Notes: generated by a model not told the origin, from the sequence alone. Shown: positions 34,091-43,988, counted from the stretch's first letter. The stretch is DNA of 64,000 bases from Rothia amarae (GCF_014705945.2 NZ_CP061538.1:310001-374000), one strand, 5' to 3'. Program-made: numbers and translations.

Positions 34091-34306
34091 ATGTTTCTCT
34101 TCCGCGCCGTCGTAGCGCTCGTCGTTATAGGCATTATGGTCGCAATAGCATTTCTGCTCCAATACCTTAACAGGTCGAAAGAATTCCCCGACGACTGGGG
34201 CAACGTCCTTACCTTGCCCCAAGAGACAACGGCGCAGCGGATTGCCTCCTGGGTTGTTGCTCTAGCTGCTGTTGGCGGAATTTATTGGTATCTCACGAGG
34301 GGTTAA
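34091..34306 (+). CDS. small two-helix membrane protein
   Basis: A 71-residue protein with membrane helices at about residues 5-25 and 51-68 and a polar loop with a DDWG motif between. No family recognised. TATACT at 34079-34084 lies just upstream of the ATG, with no ribosome-binding site, so a leaderless mRNA is possible. Its 3' end overlaps the ABC-F gene on the other strand by 45 bases. Moderate confidence: the hydrophobic pattern is convincing, but the gene is small and overlapping. Confidence 0.45.
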   Translation: MFLFRAVVALVVIGIMVAIAFLLQYLNRSKEFPDDWGNVLTLPQETTAQRIASWVVALAAVGGIYWYLTRG

Positions 34307-35929
34307 GTCCACCAGCGTTTGCACCCCGAGTTGCTCACAGAAGTACTCGTCATGGCTCACGAGCAACAGAGCACCTTCATAATTTTTAAGGGCACTCCCC
34401 AGCCAATCCACCGATGTCATATCCAAGTTATTCGTGGGCTCATCGAGAATGAGGAGCTGCGGCGCCGGTTGCGCCAATAAAATCTGCGCAAGCGCCACCC
34501 TGAAACGCTCCCCGCCGGACAGGGCTTCAGACGGTAAAAGCACCCGGTCGCGGCGAAAGAGCAGACGAGCCAAAGCATCACGAATCTGCTGTTCGTTCAT
34601 CATAGGGTTGGCGCGCCCGACCATTTCCAGCATGTTCAAACCGGTCTCTAGCTCAATTCGCTGAGGCAAATACCCCACGTTCTCAATGCAGTACTCTGCC
34701 CGATAAACCGGCACCGGAGCAGAAGACGCGCGCACGCCAAGGATTTCCTGAATAAGCGTGCTTTTTCCCGAACCGTTTTCCCCGGCAATACGCCAGCGTT
34801 CGGGGCCAGCCACAATAATCTGCTCAGGTAAATCGTCGCTTTTCTTCAGCTCAGAAGACTTTTGTAATTCCAAAACTTTCTTTCCCACGGGCAAGGAAGT
34901 ACCGGGTAAGTCCAAATAGATACTTTCATACTCGCGAACCTTGCTCTCAGCTTCGCGCCTAGCCGCATCCGCAGAATCGAAGCGATTCTGATGCACCTGC
35001 CGGGTTTTCGCGTAGCTACGCTGGGCAGACATCTTATCGAGCCCTAAAGCTAGGGGCGCTTTTTTCTTGTTAGCTACCGCTTTCTTACCTGCTTGTTCAG
35101 CACGCGCTATTTTGGTTTCTGCTTCGATGCGCTCCCGTTTTTGGCGTCTTTCGTCTGCCTTTGCCTCGCGCACATGGCGTTCGGCGGCGTCCTGCTCGGT
35201 ATCAAGAGCAGCCCGATACACCTCGAAATTTCCCGCGAAGAAGCGCAAGTTCCCCTCATAGAGTTCAGCAATCTGGTCAACATGCATCAGAAGATCACGG
35301 TCGTGGCTCACCACAATTGCCGGGCACGATAGTTCTTCTAGCAAGTGAATGAGCCGTGCTTTGGCGGTTGAATCCAGATTGTTCGTGGGTTCATCGAGGA
35401 GCACAACATCAGGGGCGGACTGTAACAGCGCGACGACGGCGGCAGTTACCGCCTCGCCACCAGAAAACTCGGTCAGGGGTCGAGTTAGTAAAGTCTGGGA
35501 TTGTTCCTGCTTTGCTGGTTCAAACCCTGCCGAGGCCAGGGTACTCAGCGTTTTTTCGGCGATGTCCCATTGCTCGCCAATGATGTCATAAAGTTCAGGG
35601 TCGTACTCGCCGGCTTCTATCGCATCGAGGGCAGAGAGAACCTCTGCAATGCCGAACAGCTCTGCAATCGTAGAGTGCTGCGAAAGACCAAGATCTTGCG
35701 GCAAGTAGGCGACGGCATCAGGCACGCTGATTTCTCCTGAGCTAGGTTCGATGAGCCCTGCGAGTACTTTCAATAAAGAAGACTTGCCCGAACCGTTATC
35801 GCCGATTAGCCCTGTTATTCCCGGTGGGAAAGTACCGGAAAGATGATTAAAACAGGGGGTACCGTCTGCCCACAATAGGGATAAATCAGTAAAAGAAAGA
35901 GAGGGCACGGAGGTATTAAAAATATGCAT
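34262..35929 (-). CDS. ABC-F family ATPase
   Basis: A 555-residue soluble protein with two ABC cassettes and no membrane part. Cassette 1 has Walker A GDNGSGKSS (near residue 42) and the EPTNNLD Walker B segment. Cassette 2 has GENGSGKST and LSGGERFRVALAQILLA before LLILDEPTNNLD. A basic, charged linker (KADERRQKRERIEAETKIARAEQ) joins them. ABC-F proteins act on the ribosome, either in translation control or in antibiotic protection; which applies here cannot be told. ATG 35929 is preferred because earlier in-frame codons add an unrelated extension with no ribosome-binding site. Not in an operon. Confidence 0.88.
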   Translation of the reverse strand: MHIFNTSVPSLSFTDLSLLWADGTPCFNHLSGTFPPGITGLIGDNGSGKSSLLKVLAGLIEPSSGEISVPDAVAYLPQDLGLSQHSTIAELFGIAEVLSALDAIEAGEYDPELYDIIGEQWDIAEKTLSTLASAGFEPAKQEQSQTLLTRPLTEFSGGEAVTAAVVALLQSAPDVVLLDEPTNNLDSTAKARLIHLLEELSCPAIVVSHDRDLLMHVDQIAELYEGNLRFFAGNFEVYRAALDTEQDAAERHVREAKADERRQKRERIEAETKIARAEQAGKKAVANKKKAPLALGLDKMSAQRSYAKTRQVHQNRFDSADAARREAESKVREYESIYLDLPGTSLPVGKKVLELQKSSELKKSDDLPEQIIVAGPERWRIAGENGSGKSTLIQEILGVRASSAPVPVYRAEYCIENVGYLPQRIELETGLNMLEMVGRANPMMNEQQIRDALARLLFRRDRVLLPSEALSGGERFRVALAQILLAQPAPQLLILDEPTNNLDMTSVDWLGSALKNYEGALLLVSHDEYFCEQLGVQTLVDLTPREIPINSANSS

Positions 35930-36289
35930 GGATAAGCGTCTTTCGCTAGAGATTAAGCTGAAGACGGGTGCTTCAGCGGTTATCGAATAAACGCTGCAGA
36001 ATCCAATGCAGAACCTTCCGTAGGCAATAGAACGATTCATAGTTTAGCACCGTGCTAGCTCAACCTAAAGAAATATCGAAAATCAATCCCTAAAGAATTC
36101 AGAAAATGTAGACACTTAAGGGGGTAAATTGCCTAAAAAGTGTGTCTGACTAGGAGAAACAGTGGTGAACTACTAATAATCGATAGTACAAAGCTCAAAT
36201 TATATTGCTTTCTTACTTCGTTTCCCCTCAGTATCTTCAATCGCAACCACAGTAAAAACTTTTATACGTCTTATCAGGAGACCCCTTTC

Positions 36290-37987
36290 GTGAAGAACAC
36301 CCTCAAAATCGGTTCAGCATTTATTTCAGCGACTATGTTGTTTGGAATAGCGCCCACAATGGCTCATGCTGCCCCCACCTCATCGCAGGGCGCAATCTCA
36401 ACATTTGCTACCTCCCACGCCAAACAATTAGGTACCCCCACCAGCGCAGAAGAATGCTTTTCTAATGGAACATGCGCCCAGGAATTTAAAACAGGTATCG
36501 TCACCTGGCGTCCTTCCACCGGTGCCAAAGCCCTCACTAACTCCGCTGAGATGCAGAGTTTCAAACAGGCTGGTGGTCCTGCGCAGTTAGGCGCCCTGGA
36601 GAGCTCCTCTTGGAAGAGCTCTTACTGTGGTCAAATCGTCACCACTACCTCCGGTAAGACTCGATGGCTAGTCGTAGTTGACCAGGCCACCCAGCCTGGA
36701 TCTAAAATCGATCTGCAGAGCCCTGAAGCTAAGACATGGATGGCACAACGTGCCAAAACTCGTGCCTGCTTCACCGCAAACACCGCTCCCGTTGTGAAAG
36801 GCTCAGAAAATATCAATTGGACCGCCGCACAGTTCATTCCAGCGCAGCGAGCTCTCCTTTCCATCACCGATACCACAGCTTACGTAACTGCCGCAGATGC
36901 CAACGGCGCGCGGGTTCCCGGCTCCGCCGTCGTCGAAGTTCCCTGGCTCAAGACAAACACCGCCGCGCTCAACGACTGGACAGGTAAAAGCACCTGGTCA
37001 GAGGGGTCCGCTATCCAGGCCCTGGGTCTGCCAACCAGCAACCCCGTGTGGAATGGCACTACTGCTCAGCAGAATTTCGAGCACGGAACCCTGACTTTCT
37101 CGCGCGACAACACCACGGTGAAGACCCAGCTCAACACCGAGGGTTTGAAGACTCTGGAAGAAAGCCTGAATTTTACGCCTAAAATCTCCGGGGAATACAA
37201 GACGGTCAATGACCGTTTGACTATCAAACAGGGCGGTACTTCTGTTTTCGTTTACGATGCGCAGACCGGGCACGCTACCGTAATGGATCAGCGGGTGTAT
37301 AACGAGTATTTGAAGAACCCTGACCGCTTTGGCGCTCCGGCAGGTTGGCGTTGGGCAGGTGCCGACGGCCACGGTAGCAGCCAGTACCTCACCACCATGT
37401 TTACCGACGCCGCGGGACGTATAACTACTGTATGGGGTGCCGATACTGCTTCTGTAGTAGTGGACCCAGCAGAGGGCGATATCTTCACCATCAATAACGA
37501 ACCGGCAACTGTTGATCCGGCCGCTATCAATTGGGATTACACCGATTACAGCTTGATACAGAACGCTCGAATCTACCTCCACGAAGGCGATAACGTTGCA
37601 TACACCATCGCCGCCGGTAGCGATTACCATGCAGTTGCCGGGTCGCCCGTCTTTTCATCGCGCTGGCTCGGTTATAACCTTGCCCAAATGAAATCTGATG
37701 CCTGGGATTCATACTCTGATACCAACCAGTACAAAGAATGGAGCCAGGGAGAGTTAGGTTTGCACAGCAAGGTTTCGGCAATCGGTTTGCCGGTAGCTGC
37801 GGCAAAGACCGTTGTTGAAAACGGCGTAACGTACGAGGTCCAGGAGTACTCTGGCGGCACCGTCAAGTGGGCTATTCCTGGTGCTGCCGCAGCAGCAAAC
37901 GCCGGGGACGCTCAGATTACCCTCAACGCTGTTGGTCAGGAACGTGTGGCAGCGGCAGATGCACAGCGCAAAGCAATCTACGGCTAA
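36290..37987 (+). CDS. secreted LGFP-repeat protein
   Basis: A 565-residue exported protein. The signal peptide (about residues 1-30) has Lys at 2 and 6, a hydrophobic core, and a cleavage site near MAHAAP. The mature protein carries LGFP-type repeats, for example LGTPTSAEECFSNGTCAQEF, LGLPTSNPVWNGTTAQQNFE and IGLPVAAAKTVVENGVTYEV, which bind the cell wall in actinobacteria. The start is GTG at 36290 with AGGAGA at 36274; a longer frame extends to 36140. The function beyond wall association is unknown. A terminator follows directly. Confidence 0.78.
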   Translation: MKNTLKIGSAFISATMLFGIAPTMAHAAPTSSQGAISTFATSHAKQLGTPTSAEECFSNGTCAQEFKTGIVTWRPSTGAKALTNSAEMQSFKQAGGPAQLGALESSSWKSSYCGQIVTTTSGKTRWLVVVDQATQPGSKIDLQSPEAKTWMAQRAKTRACFTANTAPVVKGSENINWTAAQFIPAQRALLSITDTTAYVTAADANGARVPGSAVVEVPWLKTNTAALNDWTGKSTWSEGSAIQALGLPTSNPVWNGTTAQQNFEHGTLTFSRDNTTVKTQLNTEGLKTLEESLNFTPKISGEYKTVNDRLTIKQGGTSVFVYDAQTGHATVMDQRVYNEYLKNPDRFGAPAGWRWAGADGHGSSQYLTTMFTDAAGRITTVWGADTASVVVDPAEGDIFTINNEPATVDPAAINWDYTDYSLIQNARIYLHEGDNVAYTIAAGSDYHAVAGSPVFSSRWLGYNLAQMKSDAWDSYSDTNQYKEWSQGELGLHSKVSAIGLPVAAAKTVVENGVTYEVQEYSGGTVKWAIPGAAAAANAGDAQITLNAVGQERVAAADAQRKAIYG

Positions 37988-38001
37988 ACCCCACTATGTG
38001 A

Positions 38002-38045
38002 TATCACCGGGCAGCGTATGTGCTACCCGGTGATACGCTTTTTTC
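38002..38045 (+). terminator. terminator after the LGFP-repeat gene
   Basis: TATCACCGGG pairs with CCCGGTGATA (with AGC/GCT inside) around GTATGT; the T-run at 38039-38044 ends just before the next ATG at 38047. Confidence 0.8.
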
Positions 38046-38046
38046 C

Positions 38047-38535
38047 ATGAAAAACCCACAGTTTCACGTGAAAACATTTGATGAGCTGACCTTGCGGGAG
38101 CTACACAGCATCTACGTGATGCGTGCGCTCGTCTTTACCGTGGGGCAACAAATTACCGAGCAAGAACCGGACGACGCCGACCTCGACTGCATGCACCTTT
38201 TCGTCAAAGCTAACGATGGATGCGTCATCGCCTACCTGCGCATGTTTGATTTGGAGACCGTCACCGACGATTCTCACGAAATCACTCCTGGCGCGTGGAC
38301 GATTGGACGAGTTGCCGTCCTGCCCGAAACTCGCGGAACCGGGCTGGGCAAAGCGATTTTTGCCGAAGGTATCCGCTGGATTAGCGAAAATACCGATGCC
38401 CAGCGCATCGAAATTTCGGCCCAGCAGTACCTCGCGGGCACTCTCTATGCAGCTGCGGGGTTTGCCCAGGTGGGTGACGTGTACCTTGAAGCGGGTATCG
38501 ATCACGTGCATATGGTTCTAGAGATAGAACGCTAG
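38047..38535 (+). CDS. GNAT family N-acetyltransferase, ElaA-like
   Basis: A 162-residue acetyltransferase resembling ElaA. The N-terminal part has the family opening LTLRELHSIYVMRALVFTVGQQ and an acidic DDADLDCMH region. The acetyl-CoA pyrophosphate loop is VLPETRGTGLGKAIF (near residue 92), and ELYAAAGF-like YAAAGFAQVGD follows. Substrate unknown. The ATG is only two bases past the preceding terminator's T-run, so there is no room for a normal leader; an earlier GTG at 38020 lies within that hairpin. Expression probably relies on a promoter inside the LGFP gene end, or the mRNA is leaderless. Confidence 0.82.
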   Translation: MKNPQFHVKTFDELTLRELHSIYVMRALVFTVGQQITEQEPDDADLDCMHLFVKANDGCVIAYLRMFDLETVTDDSHEITPGAWTIGRVAVLPETRGTGLGKAIFAEGIRWISENTDAQRIEISAQQYLAGTLYAAAGFAQVGDVYLEAGIDHVHMVLEIER

Positions 38536-38547
38536 ATTTAAAACAAT

Positions 38548-38605
38548 TGACCGCCGTAGCGTGTTTTGACCAGATATACCTGGTCAAAACACGCTACGGC
38601 GGTCA
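38548..38605. repeat. 26-bp perfect inverted repeat between GNAT and PTS genes
   Basis: Arms 38548-38573 and 38580-38605 are exact complements with a 6-nt ATATAC loop (core gccgtagcgtgttttgac). No T-run on either side. Resembles the repeat after sdhB in size and loop length, not in sequence; it separates two convergent genes. Confidence 0.75.
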
Positions 38606-38626
38606 GTCGCTTAGGAAGCCCGCGAT

Positions 38627-40786
38627 TTAAGCAGTAATCTGAATCAGATCATCGCCGGGAGCAACTTCACCGGTCTTCGCCGAAACCTCGGAGAACTTCA
38701 CGGTGTTGGTCACCAAAACGGGGGTGACGAGGGGGAATCCGGCGTCCTCAATGACCTTGCGATCAAAGCTGAGGAGTGCCTGACCAGCTTCAACCTGCTG
38801 ACCCTTAGTTACCTTGACATCAAATCCCTGACCGTTGAGGCTTACGGTGTCGATACCCACGTGAATCAGGAGCTCTGCACCGTTATCCAGGCGTAGACCA
38901 ACCGCGTGTCCGGAGGGGAAAGTCGCAATAACCTTGCCCGCAGCGGGTGCATACACGGTGTTACCCGAAGGCTCGATTGCCGCACCCTTGCCGAGCTTTT
39001 CGCCAGCGAAGATGGGGTCAGGAACTTCCGCGAGAGGAATCGCGCGTCCTGCAAGAGGAGCAGGAACATCCAGACCAGAGTTGTTTGAGCCAGCCCAAGG
39101 CAGATCTGCGGATGCTGCAGAATCTGAGGACGATGCCGCAGTAGTAGTATCGGATGCCTGGTCTGCCGAGCGGTGCGCACCAGCAGATGCGGTAGCCGCG
39201 CCCGCTACACCTGCACCGGCAAGACCGGCAGCTACAGAAGAAGTTTTATTCTCTTCCACGCGATCGGCTACGGTTTCACCCTCGGTAGCATCATCTTCCA
39301 GCGCCTTCTTGGAGGTCTTGGAGTCGTAACCGAAGATCAAAACACCTACGAGAGCACCGAAGTAAGCAACAGCCAAACCAATCATGTAGAGAGGCGCAGG
39401 CTGCATTGCAGGGATCGAAAGTAGAGAGGTGAACGCGAAAGCGTAGGACTTGACACCCAGCATAGAAATCAGTGCGCCACCGATGACAGCGGGAACAAGA
39501 ATGAGCGGGAAGACACGCTTGTAACGCAGAACCACACCGTAGAGCGAAGGCTCAGAAATACCACCGAGCAGACCGGAAACAGCGGCACCGGTTGCGGTCT
39601 GACGAAGCAGCTTATTGTGGCGAGCACGGATCGCAACACCGGTAACTACGCCGAAGACAGCGAAGTTGTAAGCGCCCATGGGGGACTGAATGAAGTCGAA
39701 ACCATTGGTCTGCAGGTTGTTGATCATGACAGCGTTCAAAGGCCAGTGCAGACCCAAGGGAACCATGAAGAGATACAGACCAGCGATGAGCGCGCCTACC
39801 AACCAGGGAGCAATTTCGTTGATGTTGCCAATGAAGTCAGAGATCAAAAGTGCGAACTTGATGCCGAAAGGTCCGATGAGGAACGCGGTGAGCGGAACCA
39901 AAATCAGGACGGATAGCATAGGCACGAAAACCATGTGGAGCATGGTTGGAATGACCTTCTTGAGGAAGCGTTCCAGCGGTGCCAGCAGCGCCGCTGCGAA
40001 CAACGGCGGGAAGATCTGACCGGTGTAGTTCATAACGTACAGCGGGATGGTGAGGCCGAGGAAGGGGACCTGAACGACGCCGTCAGTAGCGACGTCGGCG
40101 AAACCCTGGAAGGTGCCGGTCATCAACGCTGCGGGGATTGCTGCACCAACCCACATGTTGGCGCCCAAACGCTTAGCTGCGGTTGCACCAATCATGATGG
40201 GCATGAACTGCAGAACCGACAGTGACGCTGCCAGAAGAATGAACCAGAAGGGGAACTTCAAACGCCATTCGTTGAGCATAGAAGCTGCGGCATCTGGGTC
40301 TGAAAGGCGTGGGCCATTCACGATGTCGATGTTCACTACCTGACCGGTGAGGTCGGTGTAGGTTCCGAAGAAGCCTAGCTGCTGCAAGAACACGATGAGG
40401 GTCAGAATCATCGAGGTACCCAGCAGCGCCCACAGGATGGGGCGGAAAGCGTCGGAGAGGACGTCGAAGACGCGGGTCAAAAGGCCCGCTTTCTTTTCGT
40501 CGTTGTCGTCGGCGTCAACGGTGCCTTCGCCTACGTTTTTCATGCCGGGAAGTTTGAGCATTTCGTTGTAAACGCCCTCAACCTTATCGCCCAGCACAAC
40601 CTGGGTTTGGCCAGATTGTTCAAGGATGGAAAGAACGCCGGGAGTGCTCTCAATTTTGTCTTTATCGATAGCGCCGTGAGACTTGGGGGTAACGCGCAAG
40701 CGGGTGGCGCAGTGGGTGAAGTGCGAGATGTTCTCAGGGCCGCCGAGGCCTTCGAGAATCTGCTCACCCATCTGGGAGTTGTTCAT
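38627..40786 (-). CDS. PTS sugar transporter subunit EIIBCA, sucrose/beta-glucoside type
   Basis: Imports and phosphorylates a sugar with phosphate from PEP. Domain order in the 719-residue protein is EIIB (residues 1-80, phospho-Cys26 in FTHCATRLR), EIIC (about 105-510, ten or so helices, with TSLLSIPAMQPA near the end), an Ala/Ser-rich linker (about 525-585), and EIIA of the glucose type (phospho-His in GAELLIHVGIDTV). This order and the EIIB sequence fit the beta-glucoside/sucrose/trehalose family; the exact sugar is not resolved. ATG at 40786. No antiterminator or phospho-glycosidase gene is adjacent, so it is probably controlled from elsewhere. Confidence 0.88.
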   Translation of the reverse strand: MNNSQMGEQILEGLGGPENISHFTHCATRLRVTPKSHGAIDKDKIESTPGVLSILEQSGQTQVVLGDKVEGVYNEMLKLPGMKNVGEGTVDADDNDEKKAGLLTRVFDVLSDAFRPILWALLGTSMILTLIVFLQQLGFFGTYTDLTGQVVNIDIVNGPRLSDPDAAASMLNEWRLKFPFWFILLAASLSVLQFMPIMIGATAAKRLGANMWVGAAIPAALMTGTFQGFADVATDGVVQVPFLGLTIPLYVMNYTGQIFPPLFAAALLAPLERFLKKVIPTMLHMVFVPMLSVLILVPLTAFLIGPFGIKFALLISDFIGNINEIAPWLVGALIAGLYLFMVPLGLHWPLNAVMINNLQTNGFDFIQSPMGAYNFAVFGVVTGVAIRARHNKLLRQTATGAAVSGLLGGISEPSLYGVVLRYKRVFPLILVPAVIGGALISMLGVKSYAFAFTSLLSIPAMQPAPLYMIGLAVAYFGALVGVLIFGYDSKTSKKALEDDATEGETVADRVEENKTSSVAAGLAGAGVAGAATASAGAHRSADQASDTTTAASSSDSAASADLPWAGSNNSGLDVPAPLAGRAIPLAEVPDPIFAGEKLGKGAAIEPSGNTVYAPAAGKVIATFPSGHAVGLRLDNGAELLIHVGIDTVSLNGQGFDVKVTKGQQVEAGQALLSFDRKVIEDAGFPLVTPVLVTNTVKFSEVSAKTGEVAPGDDLIQITA

Positions 40787-41171
40787 GCTGATCCATTTCT
40801 GAATACGGGGATTGCCGGTGCATAGCTGCCTGAGAATACAAAAAAGACCCGAGCTGTATCGATGATTCTCCGTTTAGATACACTGCGCGTATGGGAGCCG
40901 CAAGTACACCACCAAAGTGGTCAACGGGAACTCGCGAGTGTTATGCATGAGGGGCTTTCGCTCCGCTGCTTCACGAGTTGATACAACTCAGGTCTTGCCT
41001 GCAAAATCAGTAACAATCCTGATATGTGTACGTTTTTCAACGCATTTGAAATTTACTCTACACCCGGGGTAATCGCTGGCGCAACAGCAGATATTTACCC
41101 CGCTGGAAGTGAGAAGGACCGCTTGTCGATGCTGTGTCGGCTAGCGGTATGTTCTGCCTTATGAGAATTTC
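40787..41171. other. intergenic region upstream of the PTS gene
   Basis: No gene seen in 385 bp. It contains the minus-strand PTS promoter region. GTATC (40857-40861) and GATAC (40878-40882) form a weak inverted repeat. I found no ribonucleic antiterminator motif like those of BglG/LicT control, and no confident operator. Confidence 0.35.
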
Positions 41172-43652
41172 CTAGGATGCCTGAGCATTTTTAAGGGCCC
41201 GCACGGTCTCTGGGTGTTTGCGGCGCAGCCAGCGCTGGTGCAACTGCAGATTAATTTCGATGAGTACGATACCCAGCAAACCTAAGCCCCATGCCCAAAG
41301 GCGTAATGAGCCGGAGGGAATCTCAAATTGGTGGTAAGCCGCCAAAATCGGTAGGTGAATAGCCACGACCATACCCGCATACATCAGCACAATCAGAGCG
41401 AGCCGGTAGGGTTTGAGCGGGCGAATGACCGTGGTGATGTTGTAAACGCCCATCAGCACTAGCGTTATAAAGGTGGCGGTCTGAACCTGCTGCAAGCTCA
41501 CCGCGCTACCGAGTGAGCGTCCTACAAAATTCACTCCAACCAGCATGGCCGTGATAATGAACGCGGTGGGAATCGCATAGTGTAAAGAACGGGATAGGAA
41601 CCCCGAAACATACTTGCGAGTATTGGGGAAGAGCGTAATAAAGAATGCTGGGCCGCCCACCATAAGTAGGTCGGCGGTGGAGTACTGGCGTGGCAAGAAT
41701 GGGAACTCCCAGCACAGAATACCCAGTACGACGCCGAGAAGAATCGCAAACCCCGTCTTGGACAAGAAGAGGTTCGTGACTCGCTCGATATTGGCAATAA
41801 TTTTGCGACCCTCGCCAAGAACACTGGGCAGACGGTCAAAGCGCCCGTCCAACAGAACCATGCGCGAGACTGCCTTAGTAGCGGGGGCCGCGTTTCCCAT
41901 GGCGATACCGAGGTCAGCGTGTTTGAGCGCCAGTGCATCGTTGATGCCGTCGCCCGTCATCGCAACCGTCTTACCGTTGCGTTGCAGAGCCAACACCATG
42001 TTCTTTTTCTGCTGGGGATTCACGCGACCAAAAACGGCGTGGTCCATGACGGCGCCTTCGAGCTCAGTACCATCGTCGGGCAACTGCGAAGTATCAACCA
42101 CGCCGGCAGAAATATCCATACCGGCCTGTTGAGCAGCGGCGGCGACCGTGTACGGGTTATCGCCAGAAAGCACCTTCAAATCGATACCTTGGGAGCGGAA
42201 ATATTCGAGAGTGGCAGGGGCTTCTTTGCGTACCTGTTCGCGGAAGGTTACAAAGCAAACCGGTTCTGTGCCTGCGGGAATCTCTGCCGCCGGCTGCCCC
42301 TTGGCATCACGCATGAGCTTGGTTGCATGGGAAAGCACCATGGTACGTAATCCCCCTGCGGCAAGGTCTTTTGCTCGCTCGCGTTCGGGGGAATCTGCAG
42401 ATAGCAAAGCCTCCGGTGCCCCCAATATCCACGCACCAGATTCTTCAAACTCGACGGCGGAGAACCGTTTGGCTGAATTGAACGCTACCTGACCGGTCGG
42501 TTCTGCCGCAGGAGGCTCAGAGAAACCTTCTGACAGCGCCGCTGCCGTGGGGTTAGCGTTTTCATCCGCGCCAAACCAGGCAAGAGCTGCCTGCGCCGAG
42601 GAATCTAGGGGCGCAGCGTCGTCATTTTCGGTGGTTGCGGAAAGAGAAAGAGTCTTGTTGAACCGGACGCCGCCTTCAGTAAGGGTTCCGGTTTTGTCGA
42701 AGCAGACGACGTCCACTCGGGCTAGTACCTCGACCGCAGGTTGCTCCTGAATCAGAACATCATCTTGCGCAAGCTTTACCGCCGCCGTAGCAAACGAAAT
42801 AGTGGTCATCAGCGCAAGACCCTGAGGAATCATCGAGGCAATAGAAGAAACCGCCACAATCAGAGCGTCCTGCCACGCCCCACTTTCTAACGCATGAGAC
42901 CAACCCCCAGCGGCAATCATCTGGCCATTGAGCACAATCGCGATAATCGGAATAATCGCCCACGTAATCCACTTGACCACACGATCCATACCGGCGCGTA
43001 GTTCAGAGTTGATAGCGGTAAATTTTTTAGCTTCTCGGGCGAGCTTAGCGGCGTGGGATTTCTCGCCCACCGCATAGACGCGCACGCGCCCGGTTCCACC
43101 GACGACCGCCGAAGCAGACAGTACCTTGTCGCCGGGACGTTTCGCCACCGGATCGTTTTCGCCGGTCAGCATAGATTCATCAAGATCCAAACCGTCGGAG
43201 GTTAGCACCTCGGCATCGGCGGGCACCTGATCGCCGCGGGAAAGCACCACGACGTCGTCCTGTACCAACTCCTCCATACCAACTTTTTGGCGGGTTCCGT
43301 CGCGCAAAACCACTACAGGGTCGCGGCGCAACAGCGCAATCTGATCAAGTTTGCGTTTAGCAGAGAATTCTTGCACAAACCCGACGACGACGTTTGCGAT
43401 AGCTGCCAACAAAAATAGGGTATCGAGCCAGCGACCCAACATGACCACCGCGAGACCGCACAACCCTAAAATCAGATTGAACAGGGTGAAGAGATGGGAA
43501 CGAATGATGGTGAAAGTGCTACGAGAAGACGAATGATCCTGCGTATTAGTGAGCCCGGCGTCGCGACGTTGCTGAACCTCCGCGCTAGTGAGGCCCTCGG
43601 GGGAGAGACGGGAAGTAGAAGTGTCAGCGGTTGAATTGCCGAGGGTGTTCAC
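41172..43652 (-). CDS. cation-translocating P-type ATPase, CtpE-like
   Basis: A 826-residue P-type pump with the phosphorylated Asp in CFDKTGTLTEG (near residue 322), the actuator loop SMLTGENDPV, the TGDGINDALALKHADLGIAMG hinge (given as TGDGINDALALKHAD), and eight or so membrane helices. There are no N-terminal metal-binding Cys motifs. Helix 4 reads SMIPQGLALMTT, close to the PEGL motif of calcium-type pumps such as mycobacterial CtpE, so Ca2+ transport is a reasonable guess; the ion is not proven. GTG at 43652 with GGAG eight bases upstream is preferred over an earlier start at 43748. Monocistronic. Confidence 0.85.
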   Translation of the reverse strand: MNTLGNSTADTSTSRLSPEGLTSAEVQQRRDAGLTNTQDHSSSRSTFTIIRSHLFTLFNLILGLCGLAVVMLGRWLDTLFLLAAIANVVVGFVQEFSAKRKLDQIALLRRDPVVVLRDGTRQKVGMEELVQDDVVVLSRGDQVPADAEVLTSDGLDLDESMLTGENDPVAKRPGDKVLSASAVVGGTGRVRVYAVGEKSHAAKLAREAKKFTAINSELRAGMDRVVKWITWAIIPIIAIVLNGQMIAAGGWSHALESGAWQDALIVAVSSIASMIPQGLALMTTISFATAAVKLAQDDVLIQEQPAVEVLARVDVVCFDKTGTLTEGGVRFNKTLSLSATTENDDAAPLDSSAQAALAWFGADENANPTAAALSEGFSEPPAAEPTGQVAFNSAKRFSAVEFEESGAWILGAPEALLSADSPERERAKDLAAGGLRTMVLSHATKLMRDAKGQPAAEIPAGTEPVCFVTFREQVRKEAPATLEYFRSQGIDLKVLSGDNPYTVAAAAQQAGMDISAGVVDTSQLPDDGTELEGAVMDHAVFGRVNPQQKKNMVLALQRNGKTVAMTGDGINDALALKHADLGIAMGNAAPATKAVSRMVLLDGRFDRLPSVLGEGRKIIANIERVTNLFLSKTGFAILLGVVLGILCWEFPFLPRQYSTADLLMVGGPAFFITLFPNTRKYVSGFLSRSLHYAIPTAFIITAMLVGVNFVGRSLGSAVSLQQVQTATFITLVLMGVYNITTVIRPLKPYRLALIVLMYAGMVVAIHLPILAAYHQFEIPSGSLRLWAWGLGLLGIVLIEINLQLHQRWLRRKHPETVRALKNAQAS

Positions 43653-43929
43653 GAGGGCGGCTCCGACTATCTCATCTGTGCGGTTCGTTAGGGTTGCCAC
43701 CGGGAAGAAGCGCAGGTGGCAATAGCGCGGGGTTAATAGAGCCCGCACGCTCTAGCCTAATAGGGGTTACTTACTAAAACCTCCTACCGGAGGAGGAAAA
43801 CTGGGATTCGTTTGCTTTTAAGAGGACTTACTTGGGGGGCGGTCAACCAAAGAGGTGTCTCAAGGTCAATTTTATAAGCCCTAGGGTGCATGAAATTCGC
43901 TTTTGAGGTACAACTTCATAAGCAACAAA

Positions 43930-43962
43930 GCCCGCCGTCTCGTCCTAGGACAAGTCGGCGGG
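43930..43962 (-). terminator. terminator after DedA gene
   Basis: CCCGCCG (43931-43937) pairs with CGGCGGG (43956-43962), with an inner CTCGTCC/GGACAAG stem around TA; on the minus strand CTTTGTTG follows. Confidence 0.65.
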
Positions 43963-43988
43963 TTCTGTAAAAAATGAAGTGGCGAGGG

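Noticed and set aside
36140-36289. N-terminal extension of the LGFP-repeat gene
   Set aside because: A GTG at 36290 has AGGAGA upstream and begins a clean signal peptide; the extension would put it 50 residues inside.
40787-40900. RAT-type antiterminator ahead of the PTS gene
   Set aside because: The short inverted repeat lacks the conserved RAT sequence, and no BglG/LicT gene is adjacent.
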